This document shows positions 1-10,172 of a stretch of DNA of 64,000 nt, piece by piece; position 1 is the first letter of the stretch, and each line of letters starts with the position of its first letter. The stretch is from Brevibacillus humidisoli. GTDB taxonomy: Bacteria; Bacillota; Bacilli; Brevibacillales; Brevibacillaceae. The stretch spans positions 620,001 to 684,000 of the forward strand of contig NZ_CP087263.1 in assembly GCF_020923435.1 (NCBI RefSeq), given 5' to 3'. Position numbers and translations under genes: made by a program. Under the pieces are notes generated by a model. That model saw only the letters and a program-made list of their open reading frames with translations, did not search any database and had not been told where the DNA came from.

Positions 1-1598
1 TTGCCGTGCTCGCCCTTTACCGACCGGGGCCGATGGAGATCATACCGGATTACATCAAGGCCAAACACGGCAAAAAAAAGGTCACATATGCCCATTTTGA
101 CCTGGAACCAATTCTGAGGGAGACCCATGGCTTTATTTTGTATCAGGAACAGATCATGCAGATCTCTTCCCGAATGGCCGGATTTACGTTGGGGGAGGCT
201 GACATCCTGCGCCGGGCAGTGGGCAAAAAGAAGCGCGAACTGTTGGCTGAACAGCGGGCCAAGTTTGTCGCGGGCAGTGTTCGTCAGGGATATGACGAAA
301 AGTTGGCGCATCAGATATACGATCTGATCGTCCGCTTTGCCGACTACGGTTTTAACAAGGCTCACTCCGTCGCCTACGCGGTCATCGCGTATCAGATGGC
401 CTATTTGAAGGCGAATTACCCGCTCACCTTTATGGCATCCCTGTTGTCCCTGTCGATTGGCAGTCAGACCCGGATCGCCGAGTACACAGAAGAGGCGCGC
501 CGCTTGGGATTGGCCGTCCTGCCTCCGGACATTAATGAAAGTGAAGCCTTTTTTACCGTACAGCACGATGCGATCCGCTTTGGTTTGGCGGCAGTGAAAA
601 ACGTAGGCTACGGCGCAATCGAAGCGATTGTCCGCGAGCGAAAGCAGCGGCCCTACCGGGATCTGCGTGATTTCTGTACGCGAGTCGACAGTCGTCTCGT
701 CAACCGCCGGGTAATCGAATCGCTGATTTCGTGCGGCGCAATGGACACGCTGCCTGGTCACCGTGCCCAGCTATTAGTCATGCTCGACATGGTGCTCAAT
801 AACGGCGTTTCTCGACGAAGCGCTGGTGCGGGGAGTCAGATTGATCTGTTTTCGCTAGATGACCCTTTGCAGTCTGGTGATGCAGCGATACAGGACGAGG
901 GAGTGCCGTCTGACCCCTCCGTTTATCCCGATGTTCCCCCGTTTTCTCGAAACCAACAGTTGAAAGAAGAACGGGAACTACTCGGTGTCTATCTGTCGGG
1001 ACACCCCCTGGACGATTATCCGCACCTGACCAATCGCGCAGGTGTACAGCAGATTTCCCGACTGTCGGAAACGGAAAAAAACCAACACGTAAAAGTAGTC
1101 GGCATGATTGCTGAGGTCAAGCGAATTCAGACGAAAAAGGGAGATCCTATGGCTTTCCTCACGATCGAAGACCGCACGTCAGCGGTGGAAGTGGTCGTCT
1201 TCCCGCAGGTGTTTGCAGCCCATCATGACCTGCTGGACCGGGAGAAGCTGGTCGTATTGGAGGCGCGCGTCGATGTCCAGGAAGAGACGATCAAGCTGCT
1301 TGCCTCCCGCCTTTGGGATGCTGCGACTCTGCCTCGTCCATCGACAGAAACGGTCTTGTTTGTCAAAATCTCTGCCCAACAGGAACGTGATTCGACATTG
1401 GCAGAACTAAAGCAGCTGTTTGTCGAAAGAAAAGGAACAATTCCCGTATTTCTCCATTACGCCGGGAAAAAACAGACGATTCGCCTGCCGGATGACTGGC
1501 GGGTGGAAGTGGACGAGGTCTTCCTGGAGAAAGCGCGAGCAATTGTAGGGAGAAGCGGAGTAATTCTAAAAGAATGGTCGATAAATGAAGGAGGTTGA
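1..1598 (+). CDS. dnaE: DNA polymerase III subunit alpha, 3' part (cut by window edge)
   Basis: This is the C-terminal half, about 531 codons, of the replicative polymerase DnaE. The reading frame is open from the first bases, so the GTG at 6 is internal and the true start lies upstream. The beginning carries the conserved ALYRPGPME stretch, followed by the region around VGKKKRELL and DYGFNKAHSVAYA that is typical of DnaE C-family polymerases. Later come a helix-hairpin-helix region (about residues 180-250) and an OB-fold segment (about 360-440, starting near VKVVGMIAEVKRIQTKKG). A full-length DnaE is about 1,100 residues, so roughly half is missing only because of the window edge. The stop codon lies inside the 5' arm of a terminator. 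The next genes (malic enzyme, accDA, pfkA) match the Bacillus order downstream of dnaE. Confidence 0.97.
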   Translation, partial: AVLALYRPGPMEIIPDYIKAKHGKKKVTYAHFDLEPILRETHGFILYQEQIMQISSRMAGFTLGEADILRRAVGKKKRELLAEQRAKFVAGSVRQGYDEKLAHQIYDLIVRFADYGFNKAHSVAYAVIAYQMAYLKANYPLTFMASLLSLSIGSQTRIAEYTEEARRLGLAVLPPDINESEAFFTVQHDAIRFGLAAVKNVGYGAIEAIVRERKQRPYRDLRDFCTRVDSRLVNRRVIESLISCGAMDTLPGHRAQLLVMLDMVLNNGVSRRSAGAGSQIDLFSLDDPLQSGDAAIQDEGVPSDPSVYPDVPPFSRNQQLKEERELLGVYLSGHPLDDYPHLTNRAGVQQISRLSETEKNQHVKVVGMIAEVKRIQTKKGDPMAFLTIEDRTSAVEVVVFPQVFAAHHDLLDREKLVVLEARVDVQEETIKLLASRLWDAATLPRPSTETVLFVKISAQQERDSTLAELKQLFVERKGTIPVFLHYAGKKQTIRLPDDWRVEVDEVFLEKARAIVGRSGVILKEWSINEGG

Positions 1599-1618
1599 CG
1601 AATCGCCTCCTTTTTTTG
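1588..1618 (+). terminator. Rho-independent terminator of dnaE
   Basis: An AGGAGG arm overlaps the dnaE stop codon and pairs with CCTCCT, followed by seven T. The arm looks like a ribosome binding site, but no start codon follows at a suitable distance. Confidence 0.8.
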
Positions 1619-1632
1619 CTGCATTCGGCATG

Positions 1633-1660
1633 TTTACAGATGGAAACGATTTGTTATAAT
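1633..1660 (+). promoter_or_regulatory. Sigma-A promoter of the malic enzyme gene
   Basis: TTTACA at 1633-1638 and a perfect TATAAT at 1655-1660 are separated by 16 bases. The expected transcription start is near 1667, about 100 bases before the gene, and leads directly into a 17-bp palindrome. Confidence 0.75.
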
Positions 1661-1676
1661 GAGTACATGGTAGATT

Positions 1677-1693
1677 AAGTGGTCAGACCACTT
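1677..1693. promoter_or_regulatory. FadR/GntR-type operator palindrome
   Basis: AAGTGGTCAGACCACTT is a perfect 17-bp palindrome around a central A. Its TGGTCNGACCA core matches operators of the FadR (FCD) branch of GntR regulators. It sits at about +11 to +27 of the malic enzyme transcript, a position where a bound repressor would block elongation. A FadR-family gene lies directly after malic enzyme, so it is the natural candidate to bind here; that link is inferred. Confidence 0.7.
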
Positions 1694-1768
1694 AGGGAAT
1701 AAACGGAATTTGTGTAAAAAAATGATTGTCAGTGAATCTATCCAACAGGTAAGATTGGAGTGGTAACG

Positions 1769-3013
1769 GTGTCCAAACTGAGAGAAGAAGCCTTGGAGCT
1801 TCACAGAAAACACCAAGGGAAACTGGAAGCGGTGACCAAAGTGCCGATCCGCAATGCACATGACCTGAGTCTTGCTTACTCTCCAGGTGTGGCGGAACCG
1901 TGCAAAGAAATTTTCGACGAGCCGACGAAAGTGTACGAGTACACCATCAAAGGGAATCTCGTGGCGGTGGTAAGTGACGGGACAGCAGTGTTGGGACTGG
2001 GCAACATCGGACCGGAAGCGGCCATGCCTGTGATGGAAGGAAAAGCTGCTTTGTTTAAGGCTTTTGCCGGCGTTGACGCATTTCCAATCTGCCTGAACAC
2101 GTCTGACCCGGAGAAAATCATCGAGACGGTAAAACTGCTGGAACCTACGTTTGGCGGTGTTAATCTAGAAGATATTGCCGCCCCCGCCTGTTTTGCCATC
2201 GAGGAGCGCTTAAAGAAGGAAACCAATATTCCGATCTTCCACGACGACCAACATGGCACGGCGATCGTGACCGCGGCCGGGTTGATCAACGCCCTGCGGG
2301 TCGTCAACAAGCAGCTCGATGAGATTCGCGTCGTGGTGAACGGGGCTGGCGCCGCAGGGATTGCCATCATCAAGCTGCTGCTCAGCATGGGTGTACAGGA
2401 CATTATCATGTGTGATACCAAAGGAATCATATACGAAGGCAGAACGTTCGGGATGAATGCAGTAAAAGAAGGGGTGGCCAAGCTGACCAACCGCGACAAG
2501 CAGAGCGGTGACCTTGCCGATGCGATGAAAGGTGCTGACGTCTTTGTCGGAGTATCCGTGGCTGGCGCGGTGACGATGCAGATGGTGGAATCAATGAATC
2601 GCGACGCGATCATCTTTGCCATGGCCAACCCGGTACCGGAAATCATGCCGGAGGAGGCGAAACAGGCGGGAGCAGCGGTGATCGGAACCGGACGTTCCGA
2701 TTTCCCCAACCAAGTGAACAACGTGCTTGCTTTCCCAGGTATCTTCCGTGGTGCGCTTGATACATATGCCACCAACATCAACGAAGAGATGAAGAAAGCT
2801 GCTGTTTATGCGATCGCTGATCTGATCAGCTCGGAAGAACTGTCGGCGGACAAAGTGATCCCGGCTCCATTTGATCCTCGTGTCGCTCCTCATGTGGCGG
2901 CGGCTGTAGCCAAAGCGGCGATGGAAAGCGGCGTTGCCCGTCGTACAGTGGATCCGGAAGAAGTGAAGGAGAGAACCAAGCAGCTCTCCTCGATCAGCTA
3001 TACGCAAGCGTAG
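1769..3013 (+). CDS. ytsJ: Malic enzyme (oxaloacetate-decarboxylating malate dehydrogenase), YtsJ type
   Basis: The product converts malate to pyruvate and CO2 with reduction of NAD(P), linking the TCA cycle to pyruvate. The GTG at 1769 is preferred over the in-frame GTG at 1760 because GGAG at 1757-1760 is then eight bases upstream; this gives 414 residues, the usual size of short bacterial malic enzymes. Visible hallmarks are LSLAYSPGVAEPC near the N terminus (malic N-terminal domain), the metal/substrate segment HDDQHGTAIV, and a Rossmann NAD-binding domain with VVNGAGAAGIA. The sequence and location after dnaE match Bacillus YtsJ, which is NADP-linked; cofactor choice here is inferred. 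Expression is probably controlled by the palindrome at 1677-1693 and the FadR-like regulator encoded next. Confidence 0.94.
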   Translation: MSKLREEALELHRKHQGKLEAVTKVPIRNAHDLSLAYSPGVAEPCKEIFDEPTKVYEYTIKGNLVAVVSDGTAVLGLGNIGPEAAMPVMEGKAALFKAFAGVDAFPICLNTSDPEKIIETVKLLEPTFGGVNLEDIAAPACFAIEERLKKETNIPIFHDDQHGTAIVTAAGLINALRVVNKQLDEIRVVVNGAGAAGIAIIKLLLSMGVQDIIMCDTKGIIYEGRTFGMNAVKEGVAKLTNRDKQSGDLADAMKGADVFVGVSVAGAVTMQMVESMNRDAIIFAMANPVPEIMPEEAKQAGAAVIGTGRSDFPNQVNNVLAFPGIFRGALDTYATNINEEMKKAAVYAIADLISSEELSADKVIPAPFDPRVAPHVAAAVAKAAMESGVARRTVDPEEVKERTKQLSSISYTQA

Positions 3014-3132
3014 AAAGCTGACGCTTAACGAAGCATCGACAGCTTCGTATGGAAAGCAAAAGTTCTGAGAGATGGCGGGGAAGGCATCATGGATGGCCTT
3101 CTCTCCATGCGTTCAAGGGAGGGAATGAAATC

Positions 3133-3804
3133 GTGCTCGACTCCTTGGAAAATCGAAAAGTGTACGAGGATATTTTGCTGCAGATTCATGATATTGTGCA
3201 GCGGGACAATTTGCGTGTCGGCGATAAACTTCCCTCTGAGCGTGAGCTGTCAGAACAGTTGGGTGTAGGACGTTCATCGGTACGTGAGGCGCTTCGCGCG
3301 TTGGAATTGCTCGGTCTGATCGAGACGAGGCGAGGAGAGGGGACCTTCCTCAAGCATTACCGTCACAACCGCTTGATCGACGTATTGGGCTTCTTCATCC
3401 TGCGGGACTACAAGACGAAAAAAGATCTGGTGGAGATGCGCAAGCTGCTCGAACTGGATGCGGTACGGTTGGCCTGTCGCCGAGCCGGCGACAAGCACTT
3501 TGAGGAGATGGAACGCATCCTTGCCGTCGCCTGGGAGCGAGTGGAACGGGGGGAGATCCCAACAGAAGAGGACTACCTGTTCCACCGTGTCATCTGTCGT
3601 TCCAGCCGGAACTCGATCCTGCACCGGATCTGGGCTCCGCTTGTCGAGTACAGCGACACTGTTCGCAGCACCTCACTTGCTAGAGAGGGGCGTGCCAAAA
3701 CGGCTTTGATGGAACACGAGCAGATCATGCTGGCGATTCGCAACGGAGACGAACAGACAGCTGTCATGCGCATGCGAGAACACTTGGAAAACAGCAAGCT
3801 GTAG
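3133..3804 (+). CDS. FadR-subfamily GntR transcriptional regulator
   Basis: This is a 223-residue DNA-binding repressor or activator. The GTG at 3133 is chosen because AAGGGAGGG lies nine bases upstream; an open frame extends back to 3049 without a binding site. Residues about 5-75 form a winged helix-turn-helix with GDKLPSERELSEQLGVGRSS, the GntR signature. Residues about 90-215 are an all-helical FCD ligand domain with the FHRVI and EHEQIMLAI segments that carry metal- or ligand-binding histidines in this family. The gene follows malic enzyme by about 120 bases on the same strand, and a matching FCD-type operator lies in the malic enzyme promoter, so autoregulation of the pair by an organic acid is likely. 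The effector cannot be read from sequence. Confidence 0.9.
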   Translation: MLDSLENRKVYEDILLQIHDIVQRDNLRVGDKLPSERELSEQLGVGRSSVREALRALELLGLIETRRGEGTFLKHYRHNRLIDVLGFFILRDYKTKKDLVEMRKLLELDAVRLACRRAGDKHFEEMERILAVAWERVERGEIPTEEDYLFHRVICRSSRNSILHRIWAPLVEYSDTVRSTSLAREGRAKTALMEHEQIMLAIRNGDEQTAVMRMREHLENSKL

Positions 3805-3881
3805 GTTTGCGGCAGTGAGAATCGCTGTGATATGATGATGCAGGCTGCACATGTTTGTCTGAGGTATAAGGAGGAAGCCAT

Positions 3882-4064
3882 ATGTGGACGGTTATCTACA
3901 TCGCTCCAAGTGCGAAAATCGCCGAACGCATTCAGCTTCGATTAACCGATGAAGGGTTTCTGGTCAAAGTACGTGAGGCGAAAGTGTCCAAGCAATACGA
4001 AATCCTCGTACCAGAGAGTGAAGTTCACGAAGTTCAAGAGGTGCTCAGCACGATCCTTCACTAA
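3882..4064 (+). CDS. Conserved 60-residue protein upstream of accD
   Basis: This small acidic/basic protein has no signal peptide, membrane segment or cysteine. It is supported as a gene by a strong AAGGAGG ribosome binding site ending about seven bases before ATG and by its tight position, 21 bases ahead of accD. It begins MWTVIYIAP and ends with a regular alpha/beta pattern (about residues 15-58) that suggests a compact ferredoxin-like fold. From memory, similar small proteins sit ahead of accD in related Bacillota and have sometimes been labelled glutamate decarboxylase, which its size rules out. Its function is unknown; the context would fit a regulatory or accessory role in fatty acid synthesis, but nothing in the sequence shows it. 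Confidence 0.8.
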   Translation: MWTVIYIAPSAKIAERIQLRLTDEGFLVKVREAKVSKQYEILVPESEVHEVQEVLSTILH

Positions 4065-4085
4065 CCTATAATGTGAGGTGTTACT

Positions 4086-4973
4086 GTGCTAAAAGATCTT
4101 TTTGGCAAGAAGCGCAGGTTTGCCACTGTTCCCAGCCAGCAGTTGGGGACATCACCTGTCGTTGAACCAAAAGAAAAAGAAGTCCCGGAAGGGCTGATGC
4201 ATAAGTGCCCCCTTTGCGGCACGATTCACTATTCCAAGGATCTCGAGAAAAACCTGCGTGTCTGCAAAGGCTGTCAGCATCACTTTCCGATGTCGGCCCC
4301 GGAGAGGATTGAGATGATTCTGGATGAGGGAGCGTTTGTCGAGGAATTCGACGCCGAGATGACATCGGCCAATCCGCTTGATTTCCCCGACTATGAGGAA
4401 AAGCTGGAGAAAGACAGGAGCGCCACCAACCTGAAGGAAGCGGTTGTCACGGGAGAGGGCAGGCTGCATGGGATTCCGGTTGTTTTAGGCGTGATGGATT
4501 CCCGTTTTCGTATGGGCAGCATGGGCTCTGTCGTAGGTGAAAAAATCACGCGGGCGATCGAACGAGCGATCGAACGGAAGTGTCCGTTTATCCTGTTTTC
4601 CGCATCCGGGGGAGCGCGTATGCAAGAGGGAGTGCTTAGCCTGATGCAGATGGCGAAGACGAGTGCTGCCTTGGCTGCGCTGGCCCGGGAACGCTTGCTG
4701 TTTATCTCCGTATTGACCAATCCGACGACCGGGGGCGTATCTGCCAGCTTTGCCTCGCTGGGTGATTACAATATAGCGGAGCCGGGAGCGCTGATCGGCT
4801 TTGCCGGCCGCCGCATCATCGAGCAGACGATCCGTCAGGAGCTGCCCAAAGATTTTCAGACAGCAGAATTCCTGCTCAAGCACGGCCAGCTTGATATGGT
4901 CGTGCATCGCAAGGAACTGCGCGAGACACTGGGCAAACTGGCAGAGATGCATACCGTCCGGGAGGGAGTGTAA
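4086..4973 (+). CDS. accD: Acetyl-CoA carboxylase carboxyltransferase subunit beta
   Basis: AccD pairs with AccA to form the carboxyltransferase that moves CO2 from biotin to acetyl-CoA, giving malonyl-CoA for fatty acid synthesis. The 295-residue protein has an N-terminal four-cysteine zinc ribbon (C41, C44, C60, C63 in CPLC and CKGC) followed by a crotonase-like carboxyltransferase domain with [11 protein letters not shown] and a glycine-rich [13 protein letters not shown] segment, both typical of AccD. It starts with GTG. The stop codon is followed one base later by the accA start, and the accA ribosome binding site GGGAGG lies inside the last accD codons, so the two are translationally coupled. 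Such coupling fits the equimolar alpha2-beta2 complex. Confidence 0.97.
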   Translation: MLKDLFGKKRRFATVPSQQLGTSPVVEPKEKEVPEGLMHKCPLCGTIHYSKDLEKNLRVCKGCQHHFPMSAPERIEMILDEGAFVEEFDAEMTSANPLDFPDYEEKLEKDRSATNLKEAVVTGEGRLHGIPVVLGVMDSRFRMGSMGSVVGEKITRAIERAIERKCPFILFSASGGARMQEGVLSLMQMAKTSAALAALARERLLFISVLTNPTTGGVSASFASLGDYNIAEPGALIGFAGRRIIEQTIRQELPKDFQTAEFLLKHGQLDMVVHRKELRETLGKLAEMHTVREGV

Positions 4974-4974
4974 C

Positions 4975-5931
4975 ATGGCCGGAGACCTGCCATTCGAAAA
5001 ACCGCTTGTCGAATTGCAAGAAAAGATTAAAGAGTTGCGACGGTTTACAGAGGAAAAGGGAATCGACTTCTCCGATGAAGTGGTTCGTCTGGAACAAAGG
5101 GCAAAGGATTTGGCTGAGCAGATTTACGGCAACCTGACCCCCTGGCAGCGAGTGCAGATCGCCCGTCATGCAGAGAGACCGACTACGTTGGATTACATCG
5201 AGATGATCTTTACGGATTTTATCGAGGTCCATGGGGATCGCCTGTATGGGGACGACCCCGCGATTGTGGGCGGTATTGCCAAGTTGGATGGACGCCCTGT
5301 GACCGTAATCGGCCACCAAAAAGGGAAAGACACCAAAGAGAATATCAGCCGCAACTTCGGCATGCCCCACCCGGAGGGATATCGCAAAGCACTGCGCCTG
5401 ATGGAGCAGGCAGACAAGTTCGGCAGGCCGATCATCTGCTTTATCAATACATCTGGCGCCTATCCCGGCAAGGCCGCAGAGGAACGCGGACAGAGTGAGG
5501 CGATTGCCAGAAATCTGCGTGAAATGGCCGGCTTCCGTGTTCCGATCCTCTGCGTGGTCACAGGAGAAGGAGGCAGCGGCGGAGCATTGGCGATTGGTGT
5601 CGGCAACCGCATCTACATGCTGGAAAACGCGGTTTATTCCGTTATCTCTCCGGAGGGCGCGGCGGCCCTGCTGTGGAAAGATGCCAGTCTGGCGCTTCGC
5701 GCAGCAGAGTCGATGAGGATTACCGCTCCCGACCTCTTGGAGTTGGGTGTGATCGACGGAGTCATCGCAGAACCGTTTGGCGGTGCCCACCGGGATCCTG
5801 CAAGGCAGGCACAAGCAATAAAAGAGACATTGACAAAAGGGCTAGAACAACTGTGGCAGATGACTCCAGAACAACTGATACAGGATCGTTACAACAAATT
5901 CAAACAGATTGGAACATACGCTTCTCTATAG
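4975..5931 (+). CDS. accA: Acetyl-CoA carboxylase carboxyltransferase subunit alpha
   Basis: This is the partner of AccD in the carboxyltransferase half of acetyl-CoA carboxylase. The ATG at 4975, one base after the accD stop, gives 318 residues, the normal length; the frame is open further upstream but inside accD. The N-terminal helical region (about 1-80) is followed by the carboxyltransferase core with [19 protein letters not shown], the oxyanion-loop segment TSGAYPG and the glycine-rich [12 protein letters not shown]. No break or unusual residue is apparent. The stop codon is embedded in the stem of a strong terminator, so accD-accA ends a transcription unit that may begin at the small gene at 3882 or further upstream. 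Confidence 0.97.
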   Translation: MAGDLPFEKPLVELQEKIKELRRFTEEKGIDFSDEVVRLEQRAKDLAEQIYGNLTPWQRVQIARHAERPTTLDYIEMIFTDFIEVHGDRLYGDDPAIVGGIAKLDGRPVTVIGHQKGKDTKENISRNFGMPHPEGYRKALRLMEQADKFGRPIICFINTSGAYPGKAAEERGQSEAIARNLREMAGFRVPILCVVTGEGGSGGALAIGVGNRIYMLENAVYSVISPEGAAALLWKDASLALRAAESMRITAPDLLELGVIDGVIAEPFGGAHRDPARQAQAIKETLTKGLEQLWQMTPEQLIQDRYNKFKQIGTYASL

Positions 5932-5952
5932 ATAGGGAAGCGTTGTTTTTTT
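5918..5952 (+). terminator. Rho-independent terminator of accDA
   Basis: ACGCTTCTC (5918-5926) pairs with GGGAAGCGT (5935-5943) with one G-T pair and an eight-base loop, followed by TGTTTTTTT. The stem includes the accA stop codon. Confidence 0.88.
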
Positions 5953-5974
5953 GCTTTCGTCAAATGCCGGAATC

Positions 5975-5983
5975 TGCTACAAT
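5975..5983 (+). promoter_or_regulatory. Candidate extended -10 promoter before pfkA
   Basis: TGCTACAAT forms an extended -10 element with no convincing -35. A second AT-rich -10-like TATAAT at 6085-6090 also lacks a -35. One of these probably drives pfkA-pyk, with a leader of 80-180 bases; the rest of 5953-6160 holds no gene that I can support. Confidence 0.4.
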
Positions 5984-6088
5984 CGTAGTCGTGCCATAGT
6001 TTTATGCAGAGTAAAATGAATCTTCGGAAGAGTATGTCACAATGATGGGAATCGTGAGGAAAGAGTATAACAGATAAGGTAGATATAA

Positions 6089-7132
<1,044 letters not shown>

Positions 7133-7255
7133 ACAACGGACAGACAGGAGCTGACTTGGTGTCAGGAGAAAAAGCAGCAGGCGGGACTCGCTTTGGAAGC
7201 GCGCGACCTTCGCCTATATTGTCAAGGATTGGCCATTCAGTGAGGAGGTATCACT

Positions 7256-9010
7256 TTGTTAAGAAAGGCAAAAATCGTATGTACGATCGGTCCGGCATCC
7301 GAGTCGGTGGAGAAACTGAAAGAATTGATCCGTGTCGGGATGAATGTGGCCAGGCTTAACTTTTCTCATGGCTCACACGAGGAGCACGCCGAACGAATTC
7401 GCAACATTCGCCAAGCTAGCCAGGAACTTGGCGCACAAGTAGCCATTCTGTTGGACACCAAAGGGCCGGAGATTCGTACCGGGATGCTTGCAGCCGACCA
7501 AGTGGAGCTGCGTGAGGGCAGCACCATTACCCTGACTACGGAGGAAGTAGCGGGAACGGCAGAACGTGTCTCCATTACATACAAAGATTTGCCGCAGGAT
7601 GTAGAGGTAGGCAGCACTATCCTGATCGACGACGGCTTGATCGGTTTGACCGTGGAGCAGATTGAGGGGACTGAGATTGTTTGCCGGATCAAAAATGGCG
7701 GTGTCCTGAAAAACAAAAAAGGCGTGAATGTACCTGGCGTGAAGATCAATCTGCCGGGCATCACGGAAAAGGATTCGCAAGACATCCAGTTTGGTATCCG
7801 CGAAGGCGTTGACTTCATCGCGGCTTCGTTCGTCAGGAAAGCGGCTGACATCTTGGAAATCCGTGAAATCTTGGAGCGGTTTGACGCCAAGATTGACATT
7901 ATCGCCAAGATCGAAAACCAAGAAGGGGTAGACAACGTCGACGAGATCCTGACCGTCGCCGATGGGTTGATGGTCGCACGCGGTGATCTAGGGGTAGAGA
8001 TTCCGGCAGAAGAAGTACCGCTCGTTCAGAAACAGCTGATCCATAAGTGCAACGAGTTGGGCAAACCGGTGATTACGGCTACCCAGATGCTTGATTCGAT
8101 GCAGCGAAACCCAAGGCCGACGAGAGCGGAAGCGAGCGATGTGGCCAATGCCATCCTGGACGGGACGGATGCGATCATGCTCTCCGGTGAGACAGCGGCC
8201 GGAAAATATCCGGTAGAATCGGTGGAGACAATGAACCGGATTGCTCTACGTGTCGAGCAGGCTCTCAATTACCGTGAGATTTTGCACACCCAGGCGTTGC
8301 GGCGACAGGTAACGATTACCGATGCGATCAGCCAGGCTGTAGCCAATGCTGCGCTGGACCTGGAGGCAGCCGCGATCATTACCGCAACCGAGAGTGGTCA
8401 TACAGCGCGCATGGTATCCAAGTACAGACCCAAGGCGCCGATCGTGGCCGTCACACCACACGAAAGTGTGACGAGGCGGCTTGCCTTGGTAAACGGCGTC
8501 TATCCGGTGCTGGGCAGCATGGCATCGACGACGGACGAAATGCTGGAGATCTCTGTTCGCGAAGCGGTTCAGGCAGGCTATGTCCGCCACGGCGATCTGG
8601 TGGTCATCACGGCTGGTGTGCCTGTGCGTGAGAGTGGAACTACCAACTTGCTCAAGATTCATGTGATTGGAGACATCATTGCCAAGGGTCAGGGGATTGG
8701 ACGAAAGGTCGTGACTGGAAACGTGGTGCTCGCCCGATCGGCTGAGGAAGCGCTGCAGAAGGTGAAGGAAGGCTCTGTGCTCGTTACGTATGGCACTGAT
8801 TCTGACATGATCGCGGCATTTGAACGGGCGGGTGCAGTCATTACCGAAGAGGGAGGATTAACCTCACACGCTGCGATCGTTGGACTTAATCTCAATGTTC
8901 CCGTCATCGTCGGAGTGCAGCGGGCGACGGAAGTTCTAAAAGACGGCCAACTGGTTACTGTCGACCCGGAACGAGGCCACATCTATACCGGCTTGACCCG
9001 GGTACTATAA
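7256..9010 (+). CDS. pyk: Pyruvate kinase with C-terminal PEP-utilising domain
   Basis: This enzyme converts phosphoenolpyruvate and ADP to pyruvate and ATP, the last step of glycolysis. The 584-residue protein starts at TTG 7256, seven bases after a perfect AGGAGG. It has the N-terminal [15 protein letters not shown], the barrel with the metal/substrate segment [10 protein letters not shown], and the catalytic-lysine region [10 protein letters not shown]. The conserved TATQMLDSM block follows. The last 100 or so residues (from about 475) contain [14 protein letters not shown], a phosphohistidine-like swivel domain seen in Bacillus and Geobacillus pyruvate kinases but not in the E. coli enzyme. 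The histidine of that motif is intact. The gene belongs with pfkA just upstream. Confidence 0.97.
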   Translation: MLRKAKIVCTIGPASESVEKLKELIRVGMNVARLNFSHGSHEEHAERIRNIRQASQELGAQVAILLDTKGPEIRTGMLAADQVELREGSTITLTTEEVAGTAERVSITYKDLPQDVEVGSTILIDDGLIGLTVEQIEGTEIVCRIKNGGVLKNKKGVNVPGVKINLPGITEKDSQDIQFGIREGVDFIAASFVRKAADILEIREILERFDAKIDIIAKIENQEGVDNVDEILTVADGLMVARGDLGVEIPAEEVPLVQKQLIHKCNELGKPVITATQMLDSMQRNPRPTRAEASDVANAILDGTDAIMLSGETAAGKYPVESVETMNRIALRVEQALNYREILHTQALRRQVTITDAISQAVANAALDLEAAAIITATESGHTARMVSKYRPKAPIVAVTPHESVTRRLALVNGVYPVLGSMASTTDEMLEISVREAVQAGYVRHGDLVVITAGVPVRESGTTNLLKIHVIGDIIAKGQGIGRKVVTGNVVLARSAEEALQKVKEGSVLVTYGTDSDMIAAFERAGAVITEEGGLTSHAAIVGLNLNVPVIVGVQRATEVLKDGQLVTVDPERGHIYTGLTRVL

Positions 9011-9018
9011 TCGCAGAT

Positions 9019-9050
9019 GGGCGGGAATACCCGTCCTTGCTGCTTTTTTA
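9019..9050 (+). terminator. Weak terminator-like hairpin after pyk
   Basis: GGGCGGG (9019-9025) pairs with CCCGTCC (9030-9036) over a four-base loop; the T-rich tract (TTGCTGCTTTTTTA) is interrupted, so termination may be partial and leave some read-through into the thioesterase gene. Confidence 0.5.
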
Positions 9051-9094
9051 TGGTACAATAAGAAAGAAACGTATTCCGCAAAGGAGAGGGTCGC

Positions 9095-9544
9095 GTGCAG
9101 ACTGCCTGCTATCGTACGATTCAGTTTCGTGTACGGTACGGAGAGACCGACCAAATGGGAGTGGTATATCACGCCAACTACCTCAACTGGCTTGAGATGG
9201 GGCGTACCGAACTCATCAGAGAAGTAGGTTTTTCCTACCGGGAGATGGAAGAAAGAGGCGTTCTGCTCCCTGTGACGGATGCCTCGGTCTCGTACAAGCG
9301 GCCAGCCCGTTATGACGATGTGGTGGAAGTGCGCACCTGGGTCGAGCAGCTTACATCGGTAAGGCTGGTATTTGGCTATGAGGTCTACCGGGTCGAAGAT
9401 CAAGAGCTGCTGGTACATGGTCAAACCAGCCACGTTTTTACCAATGCCAGCCTGAAGCCAGTTCGCCTGGATCGTCAGCTGCCGGAACTGTATGATCGGC
9501 TGCAGGCGGAGCGGGAGCGATATATGAGGGCTGCTCAACGGTAG
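9095..9544 (+). CDS. Acyl-CoA thioesterase, 4HBT/YbgC hotdog family
   Basis: This 149-residue single-domain hotdog thioesterase probably hydrolyses an acyl-CoA in the cytoplasm. It begins at GTG 9095, five bases after AAGGAGAGGG. The diagnostic motif is RYGETDQMGVVYHANYL near residues 12-28, in which the aspartate after GET is the catalytic residue of the 4-hydroxybenzoyl-CoA thioesterase family. The long central helix follows (NWLEMGRTELIRE). Length and layout are normal for the YbgC/FadM group. It lies between pyk and fxsA on the same strand, and similar thioesterases occur at this position in other Bacillaceae by recollection. The physiological substrate cannot be deduced. Confidence 0.88.
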   Translation: MQTACYRTIQFRVRYGETDQMGVVYHANYLNWLEMGRTELIREVGFSYREMEERGVLLPVTDASVSYKRPARYDDVVEVRTWVEQLTSVRLVFGYEVYRVEDQELLVHGQTSHVFTNASLKPVRLDRQLPELYDRLQAERERYMRAAQR

Positions 9545-9574
9545 TGAAACCATCCGGATAGGATGTGATCAATC

Positions 9575-9970
9575 GTGTTTCGCATACTCCTAGTCCTGTT
9601 TGTGATCGTGCCGATCATCGAATTGTGGGGATTGATATCCGTTGGAAGCGCAATCGGGACCTTGCCTACTGTTCTATTGGTGTTGGCCACAGGCGTCGCC
9701 GGAGCGTGGTTGGCCAAACAGCAGGGGCTGCAGGTGCTGCGGCTGACACAGCTTCAGCTCGCACAAGGACAGATGCCAACCGATGTACTGTTGGACGGGT
9801 TTATGATCCTTGTCGGAGGTTTGCTGTTGCTGACACCAGGCTTTTTTACAGACAGCCTGGGCTTTCTCTTGCTGATTCCATATACCAGGATGATGATACG
9901 TCACTTGCTGAAACAGTGGCTGTGGCACTTGATCCGAACAGGGAAGATACGCATTTTGTTTCGGCGCTGA
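9575..9970 (+). CDS. fxsA: FxsA family membrane protein
   Basis: This is a 131-residue integral membrane protein of the FxsA family, named for suppression of F-exclusion of phage T7 in E. coli; its normal role is poorly understood. It starts with GTG. Three or four hydrophobic segments are visible: about residues 2-20, 25-45 and 70-98. The family hallmarks VPIIELWGLISVG near the N terminus and GGLLLLTPGFFTDSLGF in the middle are both present. The C terminus is short and basic (KIRILFRR) and presumably cytoplasmic. It sits between the thioesterase and the convergent ytvI, in the same neighbourhood as in Bacillus. Confidence 0.9.
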   Translation: MFRILLVLFVIVPIIELWGLISVGSAIGTLPTVLLVLATGVAGAWLAKQQGLQVLRLTQLQLAQGQMPTDVLLDGFMILVGGLLLLTPGFFTDSLGFLLLIPYTRMMIRHLLKQWLWHLIRTGKIRILFRR

Positions 9971-10103
9971 CTGCCCGGTCCCCAAAGGGGCTGGATAGTC
10001 TGTGAAGGGGAGTGGAACGGGGGAGAGTAGCTCTTTTCCTCCAGTCGCTCCATTGCCAACCTGCGGAAGTAGAACTGTCCGCTGCGGCCCCTTCTGACGC
10101 AGC

Positions 10104-10140
10104 AAACCCTCCCGTCTGCACGAGCTTTGGAAGGGTTTTG
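10104..10140. terminator. Bidirectional terminator between fxsA and ytvI
   Basis: AAACCCT (10104-10110) pairs with AGGGTTT (10132-10138) around a 21-base loop, with a short T tract on either strand. It lies between convergent genes. The rest of 9971-10172 holds nothing I can name. Confidence 0.5.
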
Positions 10141-10172
10141 CTATTCAGAGACGTGTAGCGAGCTATCTATGC

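Noticed and set aside
1876-2781. 301-codon frame antisense to malic enzyme
   Set aside because: It is a typical shadow of a high-G+C coding strand; no start signals or protein similarity.
3029-3047. CGAAGC/GCTTCG hairpin after malic enzyme
   Set aside because: It has no T tract and the stem is only six pairs; the regulator behind it is likely co-transcribed.
3049-3132. Longer N terminus for the FadR-like regulator starting at 3049
   Set aside because: The extension encodes no family-like sequence and has no ribosome binding site; GTG 3133 has AAGGGAGGG at ideal spacing.
7156-7359. Small frame between pfkA and pyk
   Set aside because: It overlaps the pyk start in another frame, has no binding site and no recognisable protein pattern.
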